The notes below the pieces were generated by a model. That model ran no database searches. It was not told where the DNA came from and was given only the letters and a program-made list of their open reading frames with translations. Source: Grifola frondosa (taxonomy: Eukaryota; Basidiomycota; Agaricomycetes; Polyporales; Grifolaceae). From it: DNA of 64,000 nucleotides. A program made the position numbers and the translations under genes. The stretch lies in contig LUGG01000011.1 of NCBI GenBank assembly GCA_001683735.1, positions 992,001-1,056,000 on the forward strand, in the 5' to 3' direction. This document shows, in pieces, positions 32,247 through 46,443 of this stretch. Within the stretch, counting starts at the first letter, position 1; the number at the start of each line of letters is the position of its first letter.

Positions 32247-34879
32247 TCAGCAATGGGAGGTCATCGCTCCGCTAGTGGAGAATATGGCGCGTGACCGTTC
32301 CTCCGTCCACCTCCATTCGCGTACATGTACTCTCTGGGGCGCATCGACGGCGGGGGGCGAGGCCATCGGCGGGGCGGGGTACGCATTCATGATGCTTGCG
32401 AAAGTTGGGGGCACAGGCGGCGGAGTCGCGCCCGCGGGAATGTAACTCCGCCCGCCCGCACCCTGCTGATCCACGCCGTTGTGCTCGGGTTGTGCATGGT
32501 GCTGGTATGGTGAACGCGACGGGGCGCGCCCGTGTGGAGGTGCGAGCTGTGGCGAGGAGTAGTGCTCGTGGTCGCGGTGCAGAACAGGAGAATGCGACAT
32601 GGGGCGGTGATGGGGCGGGGTGTCTGCATGCTGAGGCGGGGGCGCGTTGGCGTATTCATCATATGCAGGGTTGCCCGCGCGACGAGCCACGCCGACTGCG
32701 CTCGGGCTTGGGCGCGTTCTGGGGACGAGGATGGCCGTACTCCTGGTGGAACGTAAGGGGCTTCATGGTAGGCGGGGGCGGGAGCACGGGACGGCGCGAG
32801 CCGGGGTCGTCGCTCTCTACATGGATGATCTGCAGCTCGCGAGGGCGGTCCTGGTCGATTTCTACGCGCTCCGCATAGTACACGTTGTTGCTCATGGCTG
32901 CGGACGGTGACCCATCGTGCTCCTCGGGGAGCGCCGGGATCACCGCGGCGTGGCGTCCACCAAGCGGCCTGTATGGTGCAGTGCATGAGCGAGCGATTCG
33001 TATGTGGTGCGGCGCGCGCGCGTACTAGGAGCGGTGACACCCAGGCGGCAGTGCGGCATGCAGGAAGAGAGGATGCGGAAAGACGCTCACCCTCCTTCGA
33101 CGAAGTGCTGCCACACGTAGTCCTTGAGCTGGTTCGCGTGCGGCAGCTCCTGGATGAGGTGCTTGATCGTGTTCTGGCCTAGGCCGAAGAAGTCGGGGCC
33201 TGAGACAGAGTTCGAGTGCTGTCGGTTGCGGATGTGGTTCGCCGAGCGCACGATGACAGACCATGCGCCCGTCGCGGTGCCGGCGATGACGGGCTTGTCG
33301 GGCGTGTCTGCGGCGACGATCTGAAATTTAGGCCCGTCACCGCCGTCGAGGATCTTGCAGTGGTACACGACCTCCGCGTTTGGATCAATCGTAGACAAAT
33401 ATCGTCTGAAGACGCCGTCAGAAGAATGAGAAGAGAGACGGCGACCTATATACTACACACCTGGTTACCTCATAGCCCACGGGAAAGATGTACCGCTCCG
33501 TGTGGAAGTGCTCGCGCATACAGACTTCCCCGAGATTAATGACGGTCATGATACCGACATTAAGGGGCAGAAGCGGCTTGCCCCCTTGTCGCGCGGGACA
33601 GTTGGTATGCTGAAGCTCTTTGTGGTGACTGTATGCGCCTTCAGACGCTTGGGCTTCGCGTGTCGTTGGAGGTCCGAGGGCCGAGAAGGCACAGCAGATG
33701 ATGCACGTAGAGTCATCTGCATCTGGGCTTGAGTAGGAGGTGGGCCGGCATGCTGGTACGAAGGAGACATGGCGCCTAGAGGGGTCATAGAAGGCATATA
33801 TTCATCTTGAGGGGAGAGTTCAGGAGAGATTGGCGAATCGGATCGCCGCCGTTGGTGGTGCTGAGGTAGATGGTGCTGAGGAGGATTGTGAGCGCTGGAT
33901 GATGACGGCGCCAAGGTGGCGGGATCTGCAGGTGGGGGCGCCGGAGGCTTCAGACGCAGTCTCGTGCCCGTGCTAGAGACAAGGATGGGAGGGGATGGGA
34001 CAGAAGAAGGGGGCGGTTGAGCGGGGGCGAACGTCAGTGGATTGCCAATGTCCTTGCCCTTTTGCGGCGCCCGGGGCCTTCGGGAAGCCCGGCGCGCTTC
34101 CCTAGCCTCTTCCTCCAGCTTCTCCTTCAGTTCCGCTTCCTGGCGTTTGCGGGCTTGGGGACCGATGTGACGGGAGAGGAGGAGCGGGTCGACGTCGGGG
34201 TCTTCTCTCTCGATCTCATCAATCGCATTGCGGAGGTTGGTGACGAAAAGTTTTTGGCCGTGTGTAGACATGAGAGAGCGTGGAAATGCGGTGAAAGGAG
34301 GGTCGGGAATGGGTGCATTGGGATTAATGGTGGGATTAGTTTCGAGCTCGGCGATGCGGTCGAGAAGCAGGCTGTTTGATGATAATCGTGGAAGGAGATG
34401 TCGTCCGTGAGGAATTAGATACAACGAGTTACTAGAAGAGACTTACCCCGCTCGGACCTCCACTTGACATTCCGCTCCCCCGAGCCTTGAAGTTGAATCA
34501 AGGTGTCTTTATGTTTCTATCGCATTTTGAGGGCCATACAATAGAACCATTGAGCGTTCAAAGATTCGTCGATGGGTGCAAAGGTAGAGAGACAGGGTGG
34601 CGATTCAACGGACGAAGAGATCGGTCGAAAGATGGTTGTAGTTCATGAGCAACATCGCAGAGTAAACCAACTGAGCGACCAGAAACGCCTAATGATGGTG
34701 CGATGACCTACCTCTTCGAGGTCAAAATACTTTCTCTTCAACCTTCTGTACTTTTCGGCGACATCATGCGACTCTCGAGACTTTTGGGAGGCAGACTGAG
34801 CGAGCTGAGGAGGTAAAGGAGGCGGGCCCATAACGATATCCTGAGGAGGGCCCATGATTGTTCTGCCGGTATGGCTCAT
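32247..34879 (-). CDS. FYRN-FYRC domain protein (TBRG1-like chromatin factor)
   Basis: Start at 34879 (MSHTGRTIMGPP). Exon 1 34879-34712 ends in a coiled coil (KYRRLKRKYFDLEE) that continues in exon 2 (34516 to about 34447, LIQLQGSGERNVKWRSER) and exon 3 (from about 34376, LLLDRIAELE). A Pro/Ser-rich linker follows. FYRN: MTVINLGEVCMREHFH and RYIFPVGYEVTR; it splices in phase (about 33461/33405) into FYRC: RYLSTIDPN, YHCKILD, SGPDFFGLGQNTIKHLIQELP, exon 33405-33091. FYRN/FYRC pairs occur in chromatin regulators such as MLL and TBRG1; the coiled coil plus FYR order is TBRG1-like. The last exon begins at 32968 and is Pro/His-rich. Frame breaks: a G-run (33581-33585, five where six fit) before PLNVGIMTVINLG, a one-base mismatch at the exon 2/3 join, and probably two more in the GC-rich C-terminus. 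Confidence 0.8.
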
Positions 34880-37800
34880 TGGGGAAAGGGAGAGAGGAAG
34901 AAGAGAGAGGCGGTGGTGTTGGATGGGAGGGGAGAGGGGTGAACTGGGGTCCAGGAATATATAGGCTAAGGGAAGCGGCCAGCTGTTTGGTCCGGTGCCT
35001 CCCACCCATACTTTCTCTTACTTCAACTGCACATACGCAATCACGGAGTTCCTTATAGGTCGGATTAACGCTAAAGCTGGTATGTACATGAAATACGCAG
35101 AATACACCATCTATATGTCTTCCGAGGCCAACTCTGCATCCCAACATTCGTGAAAACAAGCAAAACGAGGGAGAAAAGGGGGCATCAAAGAGAAAAAAAA
35201 GAGAGGGAAGGATATACGGGGGCAGTTCTGGGCAGGGCGGCATGGCGTTGATTGACTTGTTTGGGATTCTCAGACGCCGAAACCTTCTTCCCACTACGCC
35301 ATAACACAAGGACCCCGGAACTCTTCTATCCCCCTTATCAACCGCTTTCAACGTGGCCTCTCGACGTCTCTCCTCTCAATCTCTCACCGCAGACATGACA
35401 ACCGTCTACTCGTCGTATTCCAACAATCATATATCCATATCTTACAGCTCCCAGACCATCCGTGCAAGTCAATTCAAAGTTCGCCGCCTGTGCCGTGCTT
35501 GGATGTCAGACCACCCTCTGAGTCTGAATCATTGCAACGTGTGCTTCGTGGCGGTTATATGACAGGATGACATCCCCGCTCTGTGAGACATTACGGCGCA
35601 TCATCAACCTCGAGTTCCATCAGTGCTCCATCATTGCTCCATCTAGCAGTCACCTCTCCTTGATTCGCAATTCCAACTTCCTCCCCTTTCGAGGCATATA
35701 CCTTCCTAATATGGATGCGTCCAAGATGTTCGGGAGCTGTTCGGCGTCCGACCACACTTTTTCGTCCAACCTCCCATCCTCCCATGCACATATATGCATA
35801 CGCATACACGTAAAATATAAATAAGCCAGTTATCGTTAGGAATGTTTGAACCCAGACTTCCGTCAATATTTTCTGGTAGGTGGTGCACGTGTTTCCGGCA
35901 TTACGCTCAGTTGGCTGACGCCAGCAGGACCCATAAATAAAGTGTGCCATAGGTCTCATTTGATGGCTTACCGATACAGGGTGTGCCATGGTGCATGTAC
36001 TATGGTCACTATCCCTCTTGTCTCATGGGTGCAGCTGAGATTGATAGGGTAATCGATGAACAGTGTTCATGCGAAGCCAACGTCATAGACGGAAGCCTGA
36101 GACCACGCGCGGATCGATGAGCCTTATGTCCTTAGCCTTGTGCGAAGGTCGGCATTCATGATCAGCAAGTACCACCGTTTGTTCGTAGGACAATGGTCTT
36201 CCCTTTGTTGACCCGCTGAGAATGCGTTCTTTGTATGAAAGGCTGGGTCTGTGATTGCACCTCGGAAATTGCACACCCAGGTTGCGGATTCCCATGCGAC
36301 ATTAATATGCGCCCCAAGAAGCTTTAAGACTGCTGATAAAGGGCTTCCGCAACGTCATCGCCATTGTCTGTGCTCAGGTGTTGTACCCAATTTGATGTCT
36401 CAGAGTCCATTTCTAGTGTTGCAATCAAATCGCTTCACACAGGACCTCCCATCATATATCTACCCTTCTCTCCGTGGAAATGAAAGTGGACCTCGCTTTC
36501 ATACGCCGTCTATCCCTCAAAGTTGGGGCACTTGGTAGCAAGGCAGGCAAAGAGACAGAAACCATGGACCGAGTCGCGCCCGGAATGCCTGAAGCACGGT
36601 ATCATGACAAACGTTCTTGATGTCCAGCAAGCAACATTCAGCAAAATACATCAAGATAGATGCCCCCTTTATGCTGTACACCGCAGACAAAGAAGAGCAC
36701 ACAAATTTGGGACAAGACGAGAGTCGATCCGCCTCTGCAGGAGTACGAGAACGGAGGGGAAGGCAAGATATACGCCAGCACCGTACATCCTATCGTTCCA
36801 TGTATGAGTCGGGCCCTATGATAACTAGCCGCCTGTCGTGCATGCAATGATGGCCGCTTTGAACGACGCGCCCCAAGCAGCCCTAACGCCGTCCGGCACT
36901 ATCAAGCGCCATCCGACAGCGATGTTAGTACCGATCTCATCGCACAGCCATGCAGAATGCGCTGTCGTTTTTTGGGGTGCAAGAATGCTCCTGATGCGAG
37001 TGGGGCTGCGCTTCGTATGTGCGTCAACGCCGTTATGGCAGGTGCAATCCCGCGGCTGGCGGATCGGCTCTCAGAAAATTGTTGCCGTTCATACTAAGAG
37101 GCAAGTGTCTGCAAAAGCCGTGCGAGGGAAGGAAGACGGTGGTGACCTGATGAGGTCGCTCCTGCGAACGTGCGGCACCCGCTCCACCTCGGCTGTGTAG
37201 CTGGTTCTTCGAAGGTGTCATAAAAGCGAACGAGGGTGGCAACAACTTCACGCACGCACGATTGCGACTTCGACGACTGTTGGCTTATCCTCAATGCCGT
37301 TCACACCGCAGGAAGAGTCGTAGCGATATAATATGCACTTCTGGGAACTGCCCGCGCGTATAAAGCAAGTTTGTGTAGAACACGCCAGGTATGATCGTTG
37401 ACTTACAAGGACAGGATGACTAATCTCCGCGCATGTGAAGAAAGGCGCGCAACATTCAATTTCCATGGAAATATTAATTATACCGGCGCGGCGCAAGTGG
37501 AGTAGTTGTCTCTGTTCGACTGCCGAGCACTCTTTCGAAGCTACAGATATGAGCCATTTCATATATCGTACGAGCACGTATGAACTCGTCGTCAAGGCAG
37601 ACCTCTGCGCTATTGGAAATGTTTCGACTCCGAACGCAGTTTTCACCACCAGACTGGCCGCGGCTCTTCGGCGACCGCAGCAATGTGATACTATGTGATA
37701 GCACAAAATGGGGCGTCGGCGAGGGCCGAGCGCGTGGTTTCGGACGGCGCAATTTTCGGAGGGCGCGTAGTCGGGGCGCCCGAGCATTGCCTTATTTAGA

Positions 37801-38058
37801 CTCAACGCCCATCGATCCTGCCGTTTCTGCTCCGATCGCCCGAGTAGGAAGGAGCGAGTGGTTGGAGCTCGCAATTTTTTTACGTTCTGCGCCAATTCCC
37901 GTCTTATCTCGTTGCGGTCGCCGTCCTCTGCCGGGATGAAACAAACGCCCCCGAATCTGCGGAAGCGACATCTCCGATCCACAGACGGCTCCACCGCCGC
38001 CATTTTCTAGACATAAAATTGTTTTCTGCCCCCGTTGCTCGGCCAGGGAATGCGCACT
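34880..38058. other. Long intergenic stretch
   Basis: About 3.2 kb without a gene I can support. The first 470 bases are the FYR-gene promoter (several GGAGGGGAGAGG-like purine tracts near 34880-34940). Open frames at 36250-36540 and 36838-37200 have no splice context or recognisable residues. The stretch 37700-37940 is GC-rich with short inverted pieces of GGCGCCCGAGC. Possibly an eroded gene or lncRNA region, but I see no proof. Confidence 0.4.
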
Positions 38059-38098
38059 TGACGTCACCTCCAATTCCTCGTCCGAGGATGTATATAAG
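38059..38098 (+). promoter_or_regulatory. CRE-like site and TATA box of the HAD phosphatase gene
   Basis: TGACGTCA, the palindromic CRE/ATF-type site, lies at 38059-38066, and TATATAAG at 38091-38098, 32 bases downstream in the geometry of an upstream activator plus TATA box. The coding start is 138 bases further on at 38236. A CREB/Atf1-type bZIP factor is the natural candidate; this is inference from the motif. Confidence 0.6.
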
Positions 38099-38235
38099 TC
38101 CCTCTGTCTCTCTAAATTTTCTTCAGCTTTCTCCACCGTTCACAAACAGGTCCAGCTTGGAACTTGTCTTTTGTCTCCATCCTTAGTTTCCGACACCATA
38201 GATTTTGACTACATTCATACTCTCTATATACCATC

Positions 38236-39412
38236 ATGTCTTCCGCAAAAACTTTCGTCGTCGACGCCGTTCTGTTTGATATGGTGTGTACCCTTCCTTT
38301 TTGCCTCAATTTCCCGCATTTCTATCCGAAGCCGTGCTAACTCTTTCAGTGTGTTCACAGGATGGCACCCTCACTGACTCCATCGCGGCAGTCGAGGCAG
38401 CCTGGGGCAAGGTCGCCACAGACATCGGGCAGGACCCAGCATACGTGATCGCCGCTACCCACGGCAAACGCGCCGTCGACAACCTCTCGCAATTCAAGCC
38501 TCACATCAAGGCGCACGAGATGGACGACGAGGTCCAGGCGTTCGAGGAGTCCATCCTCTTCTTCGCCGACGCGTACAACATGCACGGCCCTGGCTCGCTC
38601 CAGAACTCCCCCTTGTCTTCCGCCATCGCCACCCCATCCCTCACTCCCACCAGCACCGCGCCGTCCTCGCGCGCTGCGTCCCGCACGTCGTCCTTTGTCG
38701 GCACCCTCAGCCAGCTCACGCAGTACCGCCGCCCGTCATTCCTCCACCGCGTCAGCAGCCTCCTCACGATGTCGGCCGTGCCCGAATCAGACACCGTGGC
38801 GATTGAGGACCCAATCCGGAGGAAGAGGCACATGAGTGGACGGCCACCGATTGCGAGGCGAAGGCGACGAAGGACCAGCTCGCTGCATGGCAGATTGAGG
38901 CTGCTGCGGTTGACCGCTCTGTCCAAATTCTCCCTGGAGTGAAGAAGATGATGGACTCGATTCCCAAGGGAAGGTATGCCGTCGCGACATCTGGAGCTAA
39001 GACATACGGTATGTTCTATTTTCTGTTTTCTTCTATGTCACAGTGCTGACAATTATCGTCTGTAGCATACGGTTGCATGACTCGCGTTGGGATCACTCCT
39101 CCGGAGGTGACTATTACCGCTGACGACAAACGCCTCAAGGCCGGCAAGCCCGCGCCTGACCCATTCTTGCTCGCAGCGAAGTGCCTTGGCTTCGACGCGA
39201 AGAAGTGTCTCGTCTTCGAGGACTCGCCGTCGGGCATCCGCGCTGGTGTCGCGTCGGGCGCGACGGTCGTCGCCGTCTGCACGAGCCACGAGCGCTCGAA
39301 GATCGAGAACTGCGGCGCGCATTATATCGTGGAGAACATGGAGCAGGTTGTGTGCGAGCCCGTCGGAGACGGTGCAGAGATGCAGCTCAAGTTCACTATT
39401 CTGGAGCAGTGA
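38236..39412 (+). CDS. HAD-superfamily sugar/polyol phosphatase (DOG/GPP-like)
   Basis: Exon 1 38236-38283 (MSSAKTF, DAVLFDM) joins exon 2 at 38361 to complete motif I, DxDGTLTDS, with the nucleophilic and acid Asp. The helical cap follows (HGKRAVDNLSQFKPH). An insertion rich in Ser/Thr/Pro of about 80 residues sits in the cap. Then LPGVKKMMDSIPKGRYAVATSGAK (motif II region, TSG) joins at 39008/39066 to YGCMTRVGITPP, the motif III Lys in KAGKPAPDPFLLAAKCLG, and motif IV FEDSPSGIRAG. Family members remove phosphate from 2-deoxyglucose-6-P or glycerol-1-P; substrate is not determinable here. Between 38778 and 38852 the frame changes: either a 59-nt intron (GTGCCC...GAG, 38778-38836, phase 0) is removed or one base is missing. 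Ends at 39410-39412. Confidence 0.9.
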
Positions 39413-39863
39413 ACGTTCATTTGTGATGTAGCCATAGCATGTTGTGTTTCCACCATTTTTTTCGCTATTTTGATCACATCATCTACATTGTACCACTAGT
39501 ATACTGTTGCTGCGCAATTATGTCTTCCACTTTTTGGACCACTTCAATTAATTGGTTTCGCGTCTCGGATCAGTCACGTGTACCGCGTCCGAACGCGCTC
39601 TGACTCAGCGGAGTTGCAATCGACTCACTTAGGTTTCGCTCATTCGCGCGACGTTCAATAACTGCGGCTGTAACAAACACCTAGTTGTTGTCATTTCATA
39701 GAATTCAGCACGGCAAGATTGACCAATACACGTGCCTGCTGAAGTTGTTGGTAAGGCGTCCAAACCTCAGCCGGGCGGGACCTAGCCGCTTGCTTCCGCG
39801 CACTCAGTCGTCACACAGGCGTACTTTCCCAACTGTCCACACGCAGCCCCTGGGTAGCAAGCT
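39413..39863. other. Intergenic; RAD4 promoter
   Basis: Carries ATTGG (reverse CCAAT) at 39551-39555 and CACGTG at 39575-39580 about 285 bases before the RAD4 start. No gene seen. Confidence 0.45.
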
Positions 39864-42800
39864 ATGATTGCGGAGAACAGCTCGGTCGTCGAAGACGACA
39901 CCGACGATGATTTCGACTGGGAAGAGGTGGAGGCACCACCCCAACAGGTCGCGCAGCCGGTCAACGATCTCTCAGCTCACGAGGACCTTGAGGAAGGCCC
40001 GTCCGAACGGCCTAATATCGAAATAACGATACAGGTAGCGAAGAAAAAGGGCCCTGCTGCGGGAAAGTACGTAGTATCTACTGTCTTTTCTTGTACAGCG
40101 GTAATTCAAGGACTGGTGTGTAATACAGAAAGAACGCAAAGGCCGTACAGCTGCACGCCGAACGTCTTGTGCGCGTAGACTGCCACAAGATCCACACCGT
40201 GGGTCTGCTCGCCAACGCACGCATCCGCAACAAGTGGATCAACGACCCCCTCCTGCACGTACGCCTCCTCTCTCTACTCGCTCATTCTCTCCTCTCTTAC
40301 GCGCACATGCATGCATAGGCGCGGCTCATGTCGCTGACCCCGCTCGAGCTGCAGAACGCGTTTGCGCTGATCCACAAATCGCGCGTTCCCGAGGCGCCGA
40401 TGCGTGGGCGGCTCTTCGAGGCTGCGATCACGCACCTCGCAGAGTGGTGGAGCAATTTCTTCCAGGTCGAGCCCGAGGGGCACATACGCAGCCGTACATT
40501 CGACGAGGTTCAGCGCACGCTTGTTCCGGCCGACCCGAAGGGCAAGGGGAAGGCCCGTGCGCGGGATGTGGATGAGGACGGCGGTGAGGTGGTCAGGAGC
40601 GAGAAGAGCCTGATGAAGCATGCATTGATGCGGCGAGGCTCGCGCGACACCAGTGCGCAGCTGTTCACTGCGCTGTGCAGGGCGCTGGGTATCCCCGCGC
40701 GACTGGTTGTCAGCTTGCAGAGCGTGCCGTGGCAGGCTGGTGTGGGCAAGCCGAAACCCTCTACGAAGAAGGCCAAGAAGAAAGGAGATGAATCTGCTGG
40801 TGGTTCTGCCAGCGCCAAGGGGAAGGAAAAGGCTGTGGAGGCAGAAGGTGACGATGGGGATGAAGATGATGACATGGAGGAGGTCGTGATACCTAGCGTA
40901 TCTTCTCCGCGCGTAAACGGCAAGGGAAAGGAGAAGGAGGTTTTCCCTGGGAGCGGACAGCGCCTTGACGGGAGCAGTACGCCTCTCAACGGGAAGGATA
41001 AGGGTAAGGAGAAGGCGCCGCCCGTTATCAGGCTGCGCAAGAGTAAGGGACAGAAGCTAGGAACTACTGCACCAGAGCAGCCGAAGCCAAGTGCGTACAT
41101 TCGCTATTTCCGGGCCTTGTGTGCTTTGATCAACTTTATTCTAAATTCAGGAGAGCGCACTCCTGACCCGACCACGACAGCACCGGTCTTCTGGACCGAG
41201 GTATTTTCGCGAGCAGACGCACGCTGGATCCCCGTTGACCCCATACGTTGTATCGTCAATAAGCGCAAGGCATTTGACCCCACGCCTAACCCGAATGCGA
41301 CCGTTAAGCCGGACCGGAAGCGACCAGTCAAGGTAGAGAATCGGATGGTCTATGTCGTCGCATTCGAAGAGGATGGGTATGGGCGCGATGTTACGCCGAG
41401 ATATGCGAGAGAATATGGCGCGAAGGTGGCCAAGGTGCAGCAGGGAGGTAAGGGAAGGCAGGAGTGGTGGGAGAGAATTTTGAAGCTCGTGGAAAGGCCT
41501 TACCGTTTGGTAAGTTCCTCGCTGGCCTCTACATTTGAAATGCTTATATTTCTGAACATACTGTAGCAAAGGGATGATCTCGAGGATGAAGAGCTGCAGT
41601 TTCACCAGTTAACAGAAGGCATGCCCACCTCCGTAGCAGGCTTCAAAAATCATCCTCTGTGAGTATCGCATTTCTTAATTGTTTATCTCATATTGTTAAT
41701 GTATGTTCTAGTTATGTTCTCGCACGACATCTGAAGCGCGATCAGATAGTCGAGCCTCCCGTGGAATTGGGCAAATTCCGAGGCGAGCCTGTGTACCCGC
41801 GTTCATCTGTCATCTCATTAAAGACGGCGGAAAATTGGATGCGGCAGGGACGCAATGTCCGCGAAGGATGTCAACCGCTGAAATGGGTGAAGCAACATGC
41901 AGTGACCGTGAACAAGAAACGTGCAATTGAGATGGCAATGGCGGACCGGAAGGACAAGGGCCTCGATAACCAAGCCGTTGAGGAAGGCCTCGGAAATGAA
42001 GGAGGCGTGATGCAAGGCCTGTACGCTGAGCATCAAACAGAGTTATATAAACCCGACCCGGTCATCGATGTAAGTCTCTGCCAAGCTCCTCGATGATGCC
42101 TACCTAATGCCTCATCAAGGGGAGGGTTCCGAAGAACGATTTCGGCAACATCGATTTGTACGTCCCGACCATGCTGCCTGCCGGGGCGATGCACATACCA
42201 TGTGAGCTCGTCGAGCTTTACCTGAAGGCTTGTACCTTAAGAATAACTTCGTCTTATATATTAGACAAAGGAACAGCCAAGATTGCACGGCAATTGGGGT
42301 TCGACTTCGCTGAGGCTGTGGTGCGTGCTTCTCTCCCGCTAAGAAGCTACACGATGAACCCTCACACAATCTCCTCTCATCGGCAGACCGGCTTCGAATT
42401 TAAGAAACGAAGAGCGTTTCCCGTCATTTCTGGTGTTGTCGTCGCAGCGGAAAACGAAGAAGCCCTGCTCGAGGTAGGATCGTCTTCACAAACCTTCGTC
42501 TCACGAATTCAGTTCGCCGGGCGATTCACCCCGGTGCGCTGACTAGACTGATGACTTCTTGCACAGGCTTACTGGGAAGCTGAACGTGATGCCGAAGCGA
42601 AGAGACGCGCGAAGCGGCAGGAGCAGGTGATCAAGCGGTGGACGAAGCTCGTGCAGGGGCTTCGAATTCGCCAGCGGCTGCAAGAGCAATATGCTGACAG
42701 AGGAGTTAGACAGGGTGATGAAAGCATAGCTGCCGAAGGGACCGCTGAGGTTCGAATCTCCATTTGTCTAGAGTACGTGATGCTGAATTTGCACGATAGG

Positions 42801-43492
42801 AGGAGCAGATGCCGGGTGGATTTCTTACCGGCGCGGATGACGTTGTCCAGCCGTTCACCCTGCCTCGAAATTTACACGAGGTACCTAAGGCATCTACAAG
42901 CAAATTGCTCGTGGTAGACAGCAGTGCAGGGAGCAGTGTCGACGTCACAGAAAACGAGTTTATGGAGACTCAACGCAGCACTCCCCAATTGGGAGTAGAG
43001 GATGAAGAGGAAGACGATATGGAGGAGATTATACCGGTACAACTCAACAGGGCTCCCAAGACCATGCGGGAACTTGCCGAGGATGCGGCACGGCACCAAC
43101 AGATTGAAGACAATATCGAGAAGTTCGACGCCCTGAAAACATCGGTTGCTCTGTCAGAAGCCGAGAAAGTCTCTGTGAAGACGACAAGATCCGCCACACG
43201 GACACCACAGAGCAATACAGAGACTCCTGCAGCATCCTCTAAACCCCGCATAAGGCTAGTAACACGCCAGACTCGAAAACGTAGCAGAAAGAAGAGCGAG
43301 GACTCCCTGCCCGATCAACAGAGCGAGAGCGTCGGATCAAGCCGCCCTTCGCCTTCCAAGCGAGCAAGGTCGTCCGCCGTGCCAGTTGCTGCATCAACAC
43401 GAGTGCTTCGGGCGCGGATTCCAAAAAGCGCGAGCAAGATTCAAGAGGAGAAGGAGATGGAGCAGGCATACAGAAGGGCCACCCTGGACTGA
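39864..43492 (+). CDS. RAD4: Rad4/XPC nucleotide-excision repair damage sensor (1024 aa)
   Basis: Ten exons join in phase without any frame defect: 39864-40066, 40129-40258, 40319-41509, 41567-41658, 41712-42069, 42120-42201, 42265-42320, 42387-42473, 42567-42749, 42800-43492. Acidic N-terminus (EDDTDDDFDWEEVE). Transglutaminase-like fold: QLFTALCRALGIPARLVVSLQ, then after a Lys/Gly-rich insert FWTEVFSRADARWIPVDPIR. BHD1 starts at HQLTEGMPTSVAGFKNHPLY, BHD2 includes YPRSSVISLKTAENWMRQGR, BHD3 includes GRVPKNDFGNIDLYVPTMLP and RAFPVISGVVVA. The protein binds distorted DNA with a Rad23 partner and starts global genome repair in the nucleus. The tail is basic with several KR clusters. The insert in the transglutaminase domain (about 110 residues, charged) is longer than usual. 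Confidence 0.97.
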
Positions 43493-43599
43493 GAAATGTA
43501 GAAACACCTGGTTGGATATTGTAATATTTATGCATTTACTGTATCCATAGAATTCACATCCTGATATGTTACGGTCTGAGTTAATGTCATATTTCCCAT

Positions 43600-45661
<2,062 letters not shown>

Positions 45662-46443
45662 TTGGCTGCTATAACAAAGTAGAACAAGGCAGATACCTCA
45701 GTTTGCGTGGCGACAAGAAAGATGGAAAGCAGGGAGACAAGGATGAACAAACGGAGATATGTGCGAGTGAAATCTGGAGGAATTTGGAATCTCGGAACGC
45801 AAGGCCTGCGGTGGCGTGGGAAGATGTGAGTGGAGGGTCGGATCTGGCTGCAGCGCTGGAGCCACAGTGTTGGATCGATGTGGCTCGGTTCGTAATCTGT
45901 GTGGTACCACGAGACAAGGCCAAGTCATATTAATACAGTTTCCACGTATTCGTATCTGTCCCCTCTCGTCTCGTGCGCTTGCTGCGTTGAGGGAAATACA
46001 AATTTTCGCCCATCGGAGACGTACGTATGTCTTGGTGATGCGAGTTGTCGCGCCAATGTTCGGTAAATAATTTGCGTGGCGTTGCCCCGCGTTTGGCGTA
46101 TCAGATCCGAAGCACGAGTCGGGGAAGTGTCCTTCATGTTTTGTCAATTCCGTATTGGGAGCTTGGGAAGAAACTTATACGCCTCGAAATTCTGCGCGGC
46201 CGAGCTGCTCGCCCAAGCTGCCCTTGTTCTCTCTCGTCGGACTCGCGACGACGCGGATACGCGTCTCTTGTTAGACGCGAGAAAACCGCGAAGAATTCGT
46301 AGCATGATCTAGCTTTCTTACCGGACGCCAGTCGCTTCTAGAAATACTCGACCTATCTCCACTATCGTGGCCGTTTCCTGTCTTCGAACCCCCACGTCTT
46401 CCTGCTTGTTCTTCCTTCAAGCCTCCTTCCTCTGCTGCCTACA
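45662..46443. other. Divergent promoter between TRM61 and the PAS gene
   Basis: No gene. Short GCGCG-rich steps near 46235-46265; the last 140 bases are C/T-rich before the PAS start. Unclear which elements serve which gene. Confidence 0.45.

Noticed and set aside
32387..33040. Long minus-strand open frame (217 codons) overlapping the FYR gene end
   Set aside because: It is a GC-rich shadow frame; parts of it may be the true C-terminus after a base correction, but not as an independent gene.
36838..37200. 120-codon plus-strand frame in the long intergenic stretch
   Set aside because: No splice context, promoter or recognisable residues.
42750..42775. GGTTCGAATCTCC, another T-arm look-alike
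   Set aside because: It is the start of an intron inside RAD4 and no tRNA cloverleaf can be drawn.
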